From: Tateyamaria sp. syn59
Lineage (GTDB): Bacteria; Pseudomonadota; Alphaproteobacteria; Rhodobacterales; Rhodobacteraceae
Length of the DNA: 64,000 nucleotides
Assembly: GCF_007995245.1 (NCBI RefSeq)
Contig: NZ_VCBA01000001.1
Coordinates: 186,001 to 250,000 of the forward strand
Reading direction: 5' to 3'
Shown: positions 54,121 through 62,002 of the stretch, piece after piece
Layout: every line of letters starts with the position of its first letter
Position numbering within the stretch: position 1 is the stretch's first letter
The notes under the pieces: generated by a model
Told to the model about the DNA's origin: nothing
The model's input: the letters and a program-made list of their open reading frames with translations, nothing else
Database searches by the model: none
Made by a program: the position numbers and the translations under genes

Positions 54121-55821
54121 TCAAACGCCTGTGACGGTTACGCTGTTGTTGTCGGGTTGGACGGTGACGGTGCCCATTTTGCGGATGTGGCTTTCGACCA
54201 CGTCCCAGATCTGCGGCCCTTCGGTCCCTTCGTTGACCGAGGCCCAGCCAGCGACCACGTAGCTGCGCGCCGGGTCGATGGCTTCGCCGGTCGAGAGCAA
54301 TGTCATGTCGCTGATCCGGCTGCCCTGCGGTTCGCGTACGTCGATGTGGTAGCCGAGGCCACCGGTGCGCACCATATCGCCGCCCTGTTGATAGTACGGG
54401 TCGGGGTTGAAGATGTTGTCGGCCACATCCTCCAGAACGACCTTCAGGAATTCGCCCGTCATTTCCGTGCGATAGGCTTTGCCATAGGTCATGGAGGTGA
54501 CGTTGAAGATATCCTCGCGTGTGATGTCCTGACCGGGGATCAGGGACGGCCCCCAGCGGACGCCGGGGCTCAGCGCGATTTCTGCGTCCCGTTCGGACAG
54601 CAGCGCGTCGCAGATCAGGTCGTCCCACGTGCCGTTGAAGTTTCCGCGACGGTAGAGAAGGCTGTCGGTTTGGCCGATCACCTCTGACAAGTCGGCCGCG
54701 AACGGCGCGCGCTGTTCGTCGATCAGCGCGGCCATGTCGGCATCGGGAGAGATGACGTCGGAGAAGATCGGGATCAGTTTGGACCGGTAGCCCATCATCC
54801 GACCGTCGCGGATATCGAGGTCAATGCGCGTCACGAACTTCCCGTTCGAGCCGGAGGGGAAGATCAGTGTTTCGCCTGACAAAACGGGTTCGGGCAGGGC
54901 GTCATGGGTGTGGCCCGACAGGATCACGTCGATACCGCTGACGACCGTCGCCATCTTCTTGTCGACGTCAAAGCCGTTGTGGCTGAGCACGACGACGCAT
55001 TCGGCACCGGCGGCGCGGACCTCGTCCACCATGGCCTGCATGTTTTCGTCCCGGATGCCGAACGCGTATTCGGGGAACATCCAGCCGGGGTTGGCGATGG
55101 GCATGTAGGGGAAGGCCTGGCCGATCACGGCGATCTTGGTGCCGCCGCGTTCGAACATCTTGTAGGGTGGGAAAAGGTCGGTCGGTTCGTCCCATTCGAC
55201 GTCAAAGATGTTCTGGCCGAGCGCTGCGAAGGGCAGGCCTTCGACCAGTTCGTTCACGCGGTCGGAGCCGAGGGTGAATTCCCAGTGAAAGGTCATCGCG
55301 TCCGGTTCCAGCGCGTTCATGACGTTGACCATGTCTTGGCCTTTGGTCTTGAGGCAGGTGTAGGAGCCGTGCCACGTGTCGCCGCCGTCGAGCAGGATGG
55401 CGTCGGGGCGGTCGGCGCGGATCGCCTTGATCACGGTTGCAACCCTGTCCATGCCGCCGACGCGTCCGTAGCCCTGGGCGAGGGCGGAGAAGTCGCCAGA
55501 AGACAGAGCGTAGTGGCTGGGGCTGCCGTCTTCGATGCCGTAGAGCTTGCGGAACTCGGCGCCTGTGACATGAGGCACGGCCCCCTTGTTGCCGCCAACG
55601 CCGATATTGATCGACGGTTCTCGGAAATAGATTGGTTTCAGCTGGGCGTGGATGTCCGTGACGTGGATCAGGGAGACATTGCCGAATGTATCGAACTGCA
55701 AAAGCTGGTCCTGCGTCAGCTTTTGTTGCGCCGCGAGCCGCGCCCAATTGCCGAAACCGGATGTGCCCAGAAGGGCCGAGGCCGCCATGCCCACCTGCAA
55801 AAAGTCACGCCGCGAGATCAT
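54121..55821 (-). CDS. soxB: Thiosulfohydrolase SoxB
   Basis: 566 aa with Tat signal (SRRDFLQVGMAASALLG). Calcineurin-type phosphoesterase fold with dimanganese site: IHVTDIHAQLKP, LDGGDTWHGSYT, VVLSHNGFDVD and LSGHTHDALPEP; 5'-nucleotidase-like C-terminal domain from about 370. It releases sulfate from the SoxY-bound thiosulfonate. SoxB is the standard marker for this pathway. First gene of the soxBCDEF unit. Confidence 0.96.
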   Translation of the reverse strand: MISRRDFLQVGMAASALLGTSGFGNWARLAAQQKLTQDQLLQFDTFGNVSLIHVTDIHAQLKPIYFREPSINIGVGGNKGAVPHVTGAEFRKLYGIEDGSPSHYALSSGDFSALAQGYGRVGGMDRVATVIKAIRADRPDAILLDGGDTWHGSYTCLKTKGQDMVNVMNALEPDAMTFHWEFTLGSDRVNELVEGLPFAALGQNIFDVEWDEPTDLFPPYKMFERGGTKIAVIGQAFPYMPIANPGWMFPEYAFGIRDENMQAMVDEVRAAGAECVVVLSHNGFDVDKKMATVVSGIDVILSGHTHDALPEPVLSGETLIFPSGSNGKFVTRIDLDIRDGRMMGYRSKLIPIFSDVISPDADMAALIDEQRAPFAADLSEVIGQTDSLLYRRGNFNGTWDDLICDALLSERDAEIALSPGVRWGPSLIPGQDITREDIFNVTSMTYGKAYRTEMTGEFLKVVLEDVADNIFNPDPYYQQGGDMVRTGGLGYHIDVREPQGSRISDMTLLSTGEAIDPARSYVVAGWASVNEGTEGPQIWDVVESHIRKMGTVTVQPDNNSVTVTGV

Positions 55822-55844
55822 GTGTGATCTATCCTTTTATACAT

Positions 55845-55860
55845 ATGCGTATGTTTGAAT
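55845..55860. promoter_or_regulatory. ATTC-N8-GAAT-like site upstream of soxB (one mismatch)
   Basis: ATGC-N8-GAAT at 55845-55860, inside a region that also holds the palindrome ACATA-N4-TATGT (55841-55854), 24-39 bases before the soxB start. A weaker copy of the soxX operator. Confidence 0.4.
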
Positions 55861-55871
55861 TTATACGCGAA

Positions 55872-55904
55872 GAAAAGGCCCCGCGCTGGAAAACGCGAGG
55901 CCCT
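55872..55904 (-). terminator. Terminator between soxA and soxB
   Basis: On the minus strand GGGCC.CGCG / CGCG.GGCC with a TTTTCC-containing loop, then TTTTCTT; 9 bases after the soxA stop. It separates soxXYZA from soxBCDEF. Confidence 0.78.
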
Positions 55905-55912
55905 TGGATTGG

Positions 55913-56743
55913 TTAGTTGCGCACCGACGGTGTTTCGACCGACAGGCCCTGACCGCGCGAGGCAAGGTACAGTTCCAGCGCCTTGAACTCGTCACCGCCC
56001 TCGGCAAAGGGGGTGGCGCGGATGTTCTTCATGCAGCCCTTGAAGCGCCCGTGGATCGAGTTCAGCTTGGCGTTTTTCAGACGGTAGGTTGGAAAGCCGT
56101 TGATCTGGCCTTGGCTGAGGTGGTCGGCCCGGATCATCATGCCGTAGTTGTCCTCGTGACAATTCGAGCATGACATGTCGAGCTGACCGACGCGGGTGTA
56201 ATAAAGTTCCTTGCCCTGTTCCCAGAAGGGGGCAGCCTCACCATCAATCGCCACGTCCATGGGCATCCCGCGCGATTGCAGACCGATCAGAGCAGTGACG
56301 GCTGTCATCTGGCCGCCCGACCACTTCCACGGCTCGGCACCCATACGTTCAGTCCGGCAGCTGTTCACGAGGTCTTCCATCGCGAGAAGCTGGCCGTCCT
56401 GAACCTTGGGCAGTTGCGTGCGCAGACCTGCGAAATCTTCAACATTCTCATGGCAGGAGGAACAGGCCTTGCCCTCGGTTCCGTCGACCTTGTCAAAAAG
56501 GTCAATGCCCTGATCCACAAAGACAAAGGCGGGGTTGTCGAAATCGTCGGTTTCCAACGCCTGCGTCTCGCCCGAGCGGAAGCGCCAGCCGGAGTAGATG
56601 GTGTCGAGATTCTCCATATGGGCCGGGGCCGCGGCCTCGGTCACCATATCCTCACCCTCGATGCTCAGTCTATTGTCGTCCTGGGCCGCGGCGGCGCTGG
56701 CAAATCCAGCAACCACCACTGCAATCCATGGTTTCATGTTCAT
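55913..56743 (-). CDS. soxA: Dihaem L-cysteine S-thiosulfotransferase subunit SoxA
   Basis: 276 aa starting at MNMKPWIAVV with GGGAGGG upstream. Signal peptide 1-20. Two haem motifs, CSSCH (94-98) and CSNCH (192-196), and the active-site cysteine ligand Cys237 in FKGCMKN. With SoxX it couples thiosulfate to SoxY. The dihaem form matches Paracoccus-type SoxAX. Confidence 0.95.
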   Translation of the reverse strand: MNMKPWIAVVVAGFASAAAAQDDNRLSIEGEDMVTEAAAPAHMENLDTIYSGWRFRSGETQALETDDFDNPAFVFVDQGIDLFDKVDGTEGKACSSCHENVEDFAGLRTQLPKVQDGQLLAMEDLVNSCRTERMGAEPWKWSGGQMTAVTALIGLQSRGMPMDVAIDGEAAPFWEQGKELYYTRVGQLDMSCSNCHEDNYGMMIRADHLSQGQINGFPTYRLKNAKLNSIHGRFKGCMKNIRATPFAEGGDEFKALELYLASRGQGLSVETPSVRN

Positions 56744-56798
56744 GTTGTCCCTCCCTGGCTGACCCGTCCGGGCCTGGCTGGATCGTGTCCCTTGTTGA

Positions 56799-57128
56799 TC
56801 AGGAGACTTCGATCTTCTTCGATGTGTCGTAGACGTCGCCGTCGTCGTCGTACCAGGTGAAGGTGAACTCACCGGACTCCGGCACGACCGCTTCGAACTG
56901 GAAATACGGGTTGGTCGAGATCGCCGGTTCGAGCGTCACGTCGATCACGTTCTGGCCGTTAAAGTCAGCAGTGAAGCGGTTGATGATCGAGCGGGGGATT
57001 ATGTTGCCATCATCGTCCTTGCGCTGACCGCTTTCCATTTTGTGGCTGATCAGGGTCTTGATGGTGATCGTTTCGCCAGCCGAGGCTGTTTTCGGGACTT
57101 TAACGCGGGGTTTTACGCCGGATGCCAT
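56799..57128 (-). CDS. soxZ: Sulfur carrier complex subunit SoxZ
   Basis: 109 aa immunoglobulin-like protein: KVPKTASAGETITIKTLISH, GQRKDDDGNIIPRSIINRF and FTFTWYDDDGD are family landmarks. No signal peptide; it is exported bound to the Tat substrate SoxY in Paracoccus. It lies 25 bases after soxY. Confidence 0.95.
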   Translation of the reverse strand: MASGVKPRVKVPKTASAGETITIKTLISHKMESGQRKDDDGNIIPRSIINRFTADFNGQNVIDVTLEPAISTNPYFQFEAVVPESGEFTFTWYDDDGDVYDTSKKIEVS

Positions 57129-57153
57129 ATTCTTACTCCTCGTGTCTCTGAGA

Positions 57154-57576
57154 TCAGCCGCCGCAGCCGCCGATGGTCACTTTGATGTTGGCCGATGCCT
57201 TCTGGAACGACCCGTCTTCCATCTGTGCGATGGCGACGACGTTCTGGGTTGTGGCCAGACGGATGCGTGTGGAGGCGCTGCGCGAGGCGCTGAGCGGTCC
57301 GAACTTGAAGGTCGCCACGTTGGGCACTGGATTGCCGTCGGCAAAAAGCGTGATGGCCACCGCACCCGGGGCGTCGACCTCGATCGGGACGGTGTTTCCG
57401 TTCTCGGCAATCTCGGGTGCGGTCAGGGTGATCGCCCCTTCGCCCAGGGCCGCACCACCGGTCAGTTCGGTAATGGCGTCATCGGTCAGCGAGGCGAAGG
57501 CGGGCAGGGAGCCCATGGCCGTCGCAGCCACCCCGGCAGAGCTGAGGATCAGCAGGTTGCGCCGTGTCAGTTTCAT
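57154..57576 (-). CDS. soxY: Sulfur carrier protein SoxY
   Basis: 140 aa starting at MKLTRRNLLI with GAGGAG upstream. Tat signal, then a beta domain ending in the carrier arm VTIGGCGG, whose cysteine holds the thiosulfate-derived sulfur during the cycle. The C-terminal GGCGG is diagnostic. Longer in-frame codons upstream fall inside soxX and are not translated. Confidence 0.96.
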   Translation of the reverse strand: MKLTRRNLLILSSAGVAATAMGSLPAFASLTDDAITELTGGAALGEGAITLTAPEIAENGNTVPIEVDAPGAVAITLFADGNPVPNVATFKFGPLSASRSASTRIRLATTQNVVAIAQMEDGSFQKASANIKVTIGGCGG

Positions 57577-57602
57577 GTCATGTCTCCTCGGGTCTCGGGA
57601 AA

Positions 57603-58058
57603 TTACTGCTCTTTGAGCGTCATCAAGTAGGCGACCACATCCTCGACCTGTTGGGCGGTCAGGATGGATTGGCCGGCAAAGTCGTCGAGCGGGCGGGTGT
57701 AGCCTGCGTCGACATAGAAGGCGGGCATGATCGTACCCTCGAACATCATCTTGGAGTTGGTGACGATGCCGCGCAGTTCGGCCACGGTCCAACGATCCGC
57801 AACGCCGTCCATGGGCGGGCCCACCTCACCGTGAAAGCTTTCCTCGGCCAGATCGGCGTTCATGTGGCAGGCGAGGCAATTGCCCTGCTTGCGGTTGGCG
57901 AACACCTTGCGGCCTTCGGCTGGGTCACCGGGCTGGCCGGTCAGCGATTGCTTGACAGTTCCGTCGACGAACGCCACAGCGGTTGGTTTCACGTCTTCTG
58001 CGATGGCGACCGTGCCAGCCATCAGTGCAGCGAAGACCCCTCCAAGAGCATGTTTCAT
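57603..58058 (-). CDS. soxX: Monohaem cytochrome c SoxX
   Basis: 151 aa starting at MKHALGGVFA with GGGAGGG upstream. Signal 1-20; one haem motif CLACH (61-65); distal region KMMFEGTIMPAFY holds the methionine ligand. It partners SoxA. First gene of soxXYZA, behind its own promoter region with a strong palindrome. Confidence 0.95.
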   Translation of the reverse strand: MKHALGGVFAALMAGTVAIAEDVKPTAVAFVDGTVKQSLTGQPGDPAEGRKVFANRKQGNCLACHMNADLAEESFHGEVGPPMDGVADRWTVAELRGIVTNSKMMFEGTIMPAFYVDAGYTRPLDDFAGQSILTAQQVEDVVAYLMTLKEQ

Positions 58059-58130
58059 GCGCCCTCCCTTGGTCGATTCTTGGCTTTGTTGATTGCACAC
58101 TATCGTACACTTTCTCGTGCACGCAACATC

Positions 58131-58150
58131 AAATTCAACTACTTGAATTT
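58131..58150. promoter_or_regulatory. Perfect palindrome with ATTC-N8-GAAT, soxX promoter
   Basis: AAATTCAA-N4-TTGAATTT, centred 82 bases before the soxX start, within the 153-bp soxW-soxX gap. Contains ATTC (58133-58136) and GAAT (58145-58148) spaced by eight. It is the best candidate SoxR operator in the window. Confidence 0.7.
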
Positions 58151-58211
58151 TTATATCTGTTCGCAAGCGCAGCATTTGCCGCAAGATTTTGGCTGCAGGT
58201 GCAGAAAGGGT

Positions 58212-58772
58212 TCAGCCCTTCTGCGCTTCGAATTTGCGCGCGTGGTACTTCTGGAACGGCTCGTCGCTATCGTAGCCTTTCTCGACCACCCAGTTCAGCA
58301 TGTTGAACGTGGTCCAGCGGCCAAAGGCGCCCGGCATGTTGGCGACGGCGGCCTCGCTCGCCTTCTGATCGGCGCTCACCTCTTCGGGAAAGAAATAGAT
58401 GTTTGGAGTAAAAAGCGCGCCCCAGCGTTTCACCATATCCTTTTCCGGCAGGGTGGTGCCGTCGAAATCCGTGACCTCCACATCGCCGAACATATTGATC
58501 TGCACGACAAAGAAGTTGTCTTCGATGTATTGCGCAATCTCGGGGATGACGAACACCTCTTCGTGCATCTTGGTGCAGTAGATACAGCCGCGCTGTTCGA
58601 CCATGATCATCAGGCGCTTGCCCTCGGCGTTTGCCTCTTCCAGATCCTCGGTCAGGTCCTTGAACGTGTCGCGCATCCACGGCGCTTTGTGCAGGCCGTC
58701 ATCGCCCAGTTCGGCAGCGGCGACGGGCAGGGCGAGTGCGATTGTGGTCAGCAGTGCAATCAGGTGTTTCAT
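58212..58772 (-). CDS. soxW: Periplasmic thioredoxin SoxW
   Basis: 186 aa. Signal peptide MKHLIALLTTIALALPVAAA; thioredoxin-like CIYC (63-66) in MIMVEQRGCIYCTKMHEE and a cis-Pro region ALFTPNIYFFPEE. It receives reductant from SoxV and is thought to keep the SoxY thiol reduced. 15 bases downstream of soxV. Confidence 0.93.
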   Translation of the reverse strand: MKHLIALLTTIALALPVAAAELGDDGLHKAPWMRDTFKDLTEDLEEANAEGKRLMIMVEQRGCIYCTKMHEEVFVIPEIAQYIEDNFFVVQINMFGDVEVTDFDGTTLPEKDMVKRWGALFTPNIYFFPEEVSADQKASEAAVANMPGAFGRWTTFNMLNWVVEKGYDSDEPFQKYHARKFEAQKG

Positions 58773-58787
58773 GGTCTCCTCCCAGGA

Positions 58788-59528
58788 TTAACCAATGGCG
58801 CTGAACCACGGGATATGTTCCAGCATCCATTGCGCGATGTAGTTGATGGAATTGGTGGCGATCAGCACGCCGAACAGGATCAGCAGCGCGCCCATTGCCT
58901 TTTCGATGTGCCCCAGATGGCGGCGGAACCGGGCCATCCACGACATGAACGGGCCGATGAAGAGGGCAGCGGCAATGAAGGGCAGAGTCATGCCGAGGCC
59001 GTAGACGAAGAGCAGGCTGGCGCCTTGGCTTGAGGTGTCTTGCCCTGCGGCAGTGAACAGGATGGCGGCCAGCACGGGGCCGACACAGGGCGTCCAGCCA
59101 AAGGCGAAGGCGAGGCCGATGACGAATGCGCCCAGCAGCCCGACATTCGATGTATTCCCCGCTTCAGCCCGGAACTGGCGGTACAGGAACCCGATGCGCA
59201 CCACGCCCAGAAAGTGTAGGCCCATGGCGATGATGATGGCCGCCGCAACCCAGCGCAAGATGTCGAAGTATTCGCGCACCATCTGGCCGAAAGCCGTAGC
59301 CGTTGCGCCAAGCCCCATGAACACGGTGATCACCCCAAGGGCGAAACAACAGGCGGCGAGAAACGCACGCATCCGCACCTCGCGCGAAATCTCCGCCTCG
59401 GCCGAGATCTGGTTCATTCCGACGCCAGCCAGATAGCTGAGGTAAAACGGCACGATGGGCAGGATGCAGGGCGACAAAAAAGACAGCAGACCGGCCAGCA
59501 GGGCGCCCAAAAATGTCACATCAAACAT
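58788..59528 (-). CDS. soxV: CcdA-type thiol-disulfide transporter SoxV
   Basis: 246 aa, six TM helices. The paired cysteines of CcdA proteins are in SFLSPCILPIVPFYLSYL and FAFGWTPCVGPVLAAIL. It moves electrons from cytoplasmic thioredoxin to SoxW. First gene of the large minus-strand block; divergent from soxS. Confidence 0.93.
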   Translation of the reverse strand: MFDVTFLGALLAGLLSFLSPCILPIVPFYLSYLAGVGMNQISAEAEISREVRMRAFLAACCFALGVITVFMGLGATATAFGQMVREYFDILRWVAAAIIIAMGLHFLGVVRIGFLYRQFRAEAGNTSNVGLLGAFVIGLAFAFGWTPCVGPVLAAILFTAAGQDTSSQGASLLFVYGLGMTLPFIAAALFIGPFMSWMARFRRHLGHIEKAMGALLILFGVLIATNSINYIAQWMLEHIPWFSAIG

Positions 59529-59545
59529 CGCCCTTGCGCCCCTTG

Positions 59546-59570
59546 TCTTGAGATATTCAAGAATTAGATT
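59546..59570. promoter_or_regulatory. Inverted repeats in the soxV-soxS divergent region
   Basis: TCTTGA-N5-TCAAGA at 59546-59562, and overlapping it ATTC-N8-GATT at 59555-59570 (one mismatch from ATTC-N8-GAAT), in an AT-rich 80-bp gap. Likely SoxR-controlled for both directions. Confidence 0.55.
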
Positions 59571-59608
59571 ATGATTAATTGTCGAACGGCGTCAATCGGA
59601 GCAGTCTG

Positions 59609-59977
59609 TTGAAACTCTTGCGCATGATGGCGGTGGCGGCCCTCGCGGGCCTGCCGCTGGGGGTTTGGGCGGACACCTATCTGCTGATGGCGGAAGAGGA
59701 TGGATGCTATTGGTGCGGCAAGTGGAACGAAGAGATTGCGCACATCTATCCCAAGACTGCAGAGGGGCAGGCGGCCCCGCTGCACCGCTATGACCTGCAC
59801 AGCGAAACGCCCGATGTGGCGTTTGTGCAGCGGGTGCATTTCACGCCCACTTTCGTCCTGGTGCAAGACGGGGCAGAGGTGGGCCGGATCGAAGGCTATC
59901 CGGGAGAGGATTTCTTTTGGGGCCTTCTCACCATGATGTTCGAGCGCGCGAACATTCCCTTGGAAAACAGAGGTTAA
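59609..59977 (+). CDS. soxS: Periplasmic thioredoxin-like SoxS
   Basis: 122 aa from a TTG start with GGAG eight bases upstream; the ATG at 59624 is an alternative. Signal peptide LLRMMAVAALAGLPLGVWA; redox motif CYWC (33-36) and cis-Pro FTPTFVLVQDG. SoxS in Paracoccus reactivates SoxYZ. Six-base gap to soxR. Confidence 0.88.
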   Translation: MKLLRMMAVAALAGLPLGVWADTYLLMAEEDGCYWCGKWNEEIAHIYPKTAEGQAAPLHRYDLHSETPDVAFVQRVHFTPTFVLVQDGAEVGRIEGYPGEDFFWGLLTMMFERANIPLENRG

Positions 59978-59983
59978 CACGGT

Positions 59984-60367
59984 ATGTCGCTGGATATGTC
60001 AACCGAGCCTGACACACATGGCACCACGCCTTCGCGCCTTCCTGTCTTTGATCCGGACATGTGTCCCGAAGACATAGACAAGATGATGCGCAACGCCCAA
60101 GCCGCATCGAACTTCCTCAAGGCGATCAGTCATGAGGGGCGGTTGATGATCCTGTGCCACCTGGTGTCGGGCGAAAAATCGGTGACCGAGCTTGAGGATC
60201 TGCTGTCGGCCCGACAGGCGGCGGTGTCTCAGCAACTCTCCCGTCTGCGGCTCGAAGGGCTTGTCAAACCCCGCCGCGAGGGCAAGGCGATTTACTACAG
60301 CTTGACAGACGACCGACCCAAGCAAATCATGGAAGTCGTCTATGACCTGTTCTGCAGGGACGACTGA
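59984..60367 (+). CDS. soxR: ArsR-family sulfur-responsive repressor SoxR
   Basis: 127 aa. Winged helix: FLKAISHEGRLMILCHLVSG, EDLLSARQAAVSQQLSRLRL (recognition helix) and GKAIYYSLTDDR. Cys58 (MILCHL) and Cys124 (DLFCRDD) occupy the positions of the BigR/SqrR/SoxR thiol pair that forms polysulfide bridges; a third cysteine, Cys27, is near the N-terminus. It probably represses sox promoters until reactive sulfur is present. Confidence 0.93.
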   Translation: MSLDMSTEPDTHGTTPSRLPVFDPDMCPEDIDKMMRNAQAASNFLKAISHEGRLMILCHLVSGEKSVTELEDLLSARQAAVSQQLSRLRLEGLVKPRREGKAIYYSLTDDRPKQIMEVVYDLFCRDD

Positions 60368-60409
60368 CCGCACGCTTCGCCAGCGTACGGTCCTCGGGAG
60401 GAAGCCGTT

Positions 60410-61465
60410 ATGCTGGACACGCTCGGAGAAGCGAACACCGTTGCTTTGATTGGACTTTTGGGCGGGATCGCCTTGGGGCTTGCCGCCCGGATCGGGCGAT
60501 TTTGCACGCTCGGCGCATTCGAAGATGTCCTCTACGGCTCCGATGACAGACGTTTGCGTATGTGGGCGCTCGCCATCGGTGTGGCGATCATCGGTACACA
60601 TTTGGCCATCGCGACGGGTCTGTTCGAAGCGTCAGAGGCAGCCTATCTCGACCGCGTCTGGAACCCTGCGGGCACAATCGTCGGTGGGCTGATGTTCGGC
60701 TACGGCATGGCGCTCAGCGGTAATTGCGGCTACGGGGCGCTGGCCCGTCTAGGCGGCGGTGATCTGCGGTCCTTTGTCATTGTGATCGTCATGGGCTTGT
60801 CGGCTTATTTCGTCATGTCGGGTCCCTTGGCACATGCCCGCGTGTGGCTTTTCCCGGTTGAGTTGGATGCATCCAGCCCCCAAGGTCTGAGCCAGTTGGT
60901 TGAGGCGCAGTTCGGCCTGTCGGCGGCAACAACCGGGATCGTGATAGGAACCCTTGTGACCGTGGCGGGCCTGTCGAGCGCGCACATGCGCCGCTCGCCC
61001 CGGCATCTGTTCTGGGGCACCGTGGTCGGCCTGGCGGTCGTGTCGGGCTGGATCGGCACCTATTGGGTCACGACCACCGGCTTCGAACCCGAACCGATCG
61101 AAACCCACAGCTTCGTCGCACCCATTGGCGATACGCTGTTTTATGTCATGACGGCATCTGGCAACACGCTGTCCTTCAGCGTCGGCTCCGTCGTGGGTGT
61201 GATGCTCGGCGCGGCGCTCGGGTCCTATTCCAAGGGACATTTTCGATGGGAAGCCTGCGAAGATCCGCGCGAACTCAAGCGGCAGATCGGCGGCGCTGCG
61301 CTGATGGGGCCAGGGGCCATTCTTGCCGTCGGGTGTAGCGTGGGGCAGGGGATTTCTGCATTCTCGACCCTCGCGTTCAGCGCACCCGTTGCGTTTGTCG
61401 CCATGTTCATTGGCGCGAGCGTGGGATTGAAGCAGTTGATTTCCGGCTTCACACCCGCCGAGTAG
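60410..61465 (+). CDS. soxT: YeeE/YedE-family sulfur-compound transporter (SoxT-like)
   Basis: 351 aa, about nine TM helices. The transport cysteines are visible in IGRFCTLGAFED (Cys32), SGNCGYGAL (Cys106) and AVGCSVGQGIS (Cys309), the pattern of TsuA/YeeE thiosulfate channels. GGGAGGAAG precedes the ATG. A weak hairpin follows soxR at 60368-60390. It likely imports thiosulfate or a sulfur signal for SoxR; SoxT naming is by context. Confidence 0.88.
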   Translation: MLDTLGEANTVALIGLLGGIALGLAARIGRFCTLGAFEDVLYGSDDRRLRMWALAIGVAIIGTHLAIATGLFEASEAAYLDRVWNPAGTIVGGLMFGYGMALSGNCGYGALARLGGGDLRSFVIVIVMGLSAYFVMSGPLAHARVWLFPVELDASSPQGLSQLVEAQFGLSAATTGIVIGTLVTVAGLSSAHMRRSPRHLFWGTVVGLAVVSGWIGTYWVTTTGFEPEPIETHSFVAPIGDTLFYVMTASGNTLSFSVGSVVGVMLGAALGSYSKGHFRWEACEDPRELKRQIGGAALMGPGAILAVGCSVGQGISAFSTLAFSAPVAFVAMFIGASVGLKQLISGFTPAE

Positions 61466-61471
61466 GCTGGC

Positions 61472-61858
61472 CTAGGCTGTGGCGGACAGGGGAACAGATC
61501 CCGGAGCAACATGCCCCACCATCGTGATCAGCTCGCGCAGATCGACCGGTTTGCGCAACACCATGCGGGCGTTCTGGGTCATGTTGAACAACTCACCCTT
61601 CGCAAAAAGGCCGCTGCCCGTGACATAGATCACCTCGGCATCGGGCGCCGAATATCCGGCATAGTTCGCAACGTCCGTGGACAGGCCGCCGTCCACCATC
61701 AGGTCAAGCAAGAGCACATCAGGATTGCAGCGGCGCAATTCATTCATGGCTTCCTCGTTGTCGGAGGCGATATGCACCTCGTGCCCCGCGTCTTCCAACG
61801 CTTCGCTGAACGTGAACTGCAGGCCAGGATCGTCTTCAAGCACCAGAACTACAGCCAT
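61472..61858 (-). CDS. Single-domain response regulator (CheY-like)
   Basis: 128 aa starting at MAVVLVLEDD with CGGAG upstream. Acidic pair Asp9/Asp10, phosphoacceptor Asp52 (VLLLDLMVDGG), Thr80 (YVTGSG) and Lys103 (VLRKPVDL). No output domain, so it probably signals by protein contact or in a phosphorelay. It is downstream of a histidine kinase on the same strand, 122 bases apart. Confidence 0.9.
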   Translation of the reverse strand: MAVVLVLEDDPGLQFTFSEALEDAGHEVHIASDNEEAMNELRRCNPDVLLLDLMVDGGLSTDVANYAGYSAPDAEVIYVTGSGLFAKGELFNMTQNARMVLRKPVDLRELITMVGHVAPGSVPLSATA

Positions 61859-61888
61859 GAACAACTCCGCTTTTCTACAAGGATTTCT

Positions 61889-62002
61889 ATGTTTCACAGA
61901 TTAAAAAAAAGTTTAACACGCCGTCCAACCCGTGAAGAAGTCCAACTTGTAAAAAAGTTTAGGAATTTTCACCTCCTGCTTACGAATCACATAAGTTGTT
62001 GA
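61889..62002 (+). CDS. Candidate 37-aa basic ORF antisense to the kinase/regulator gap
   Basis: ATG with AAGGA six bases upstream; begins MFHRLKKSLTRRPTREEVQL. AT-rich, strongly basic, ends inside the antisense end of the kinase gene. It lies opposite the response-regulator promoter space, so it may be a chance frame. No family recognised. Confidence 0.2.
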   Translation: MFHRLKKSLTRRPTREEVQLVKKFRNFHLLLTNHISC

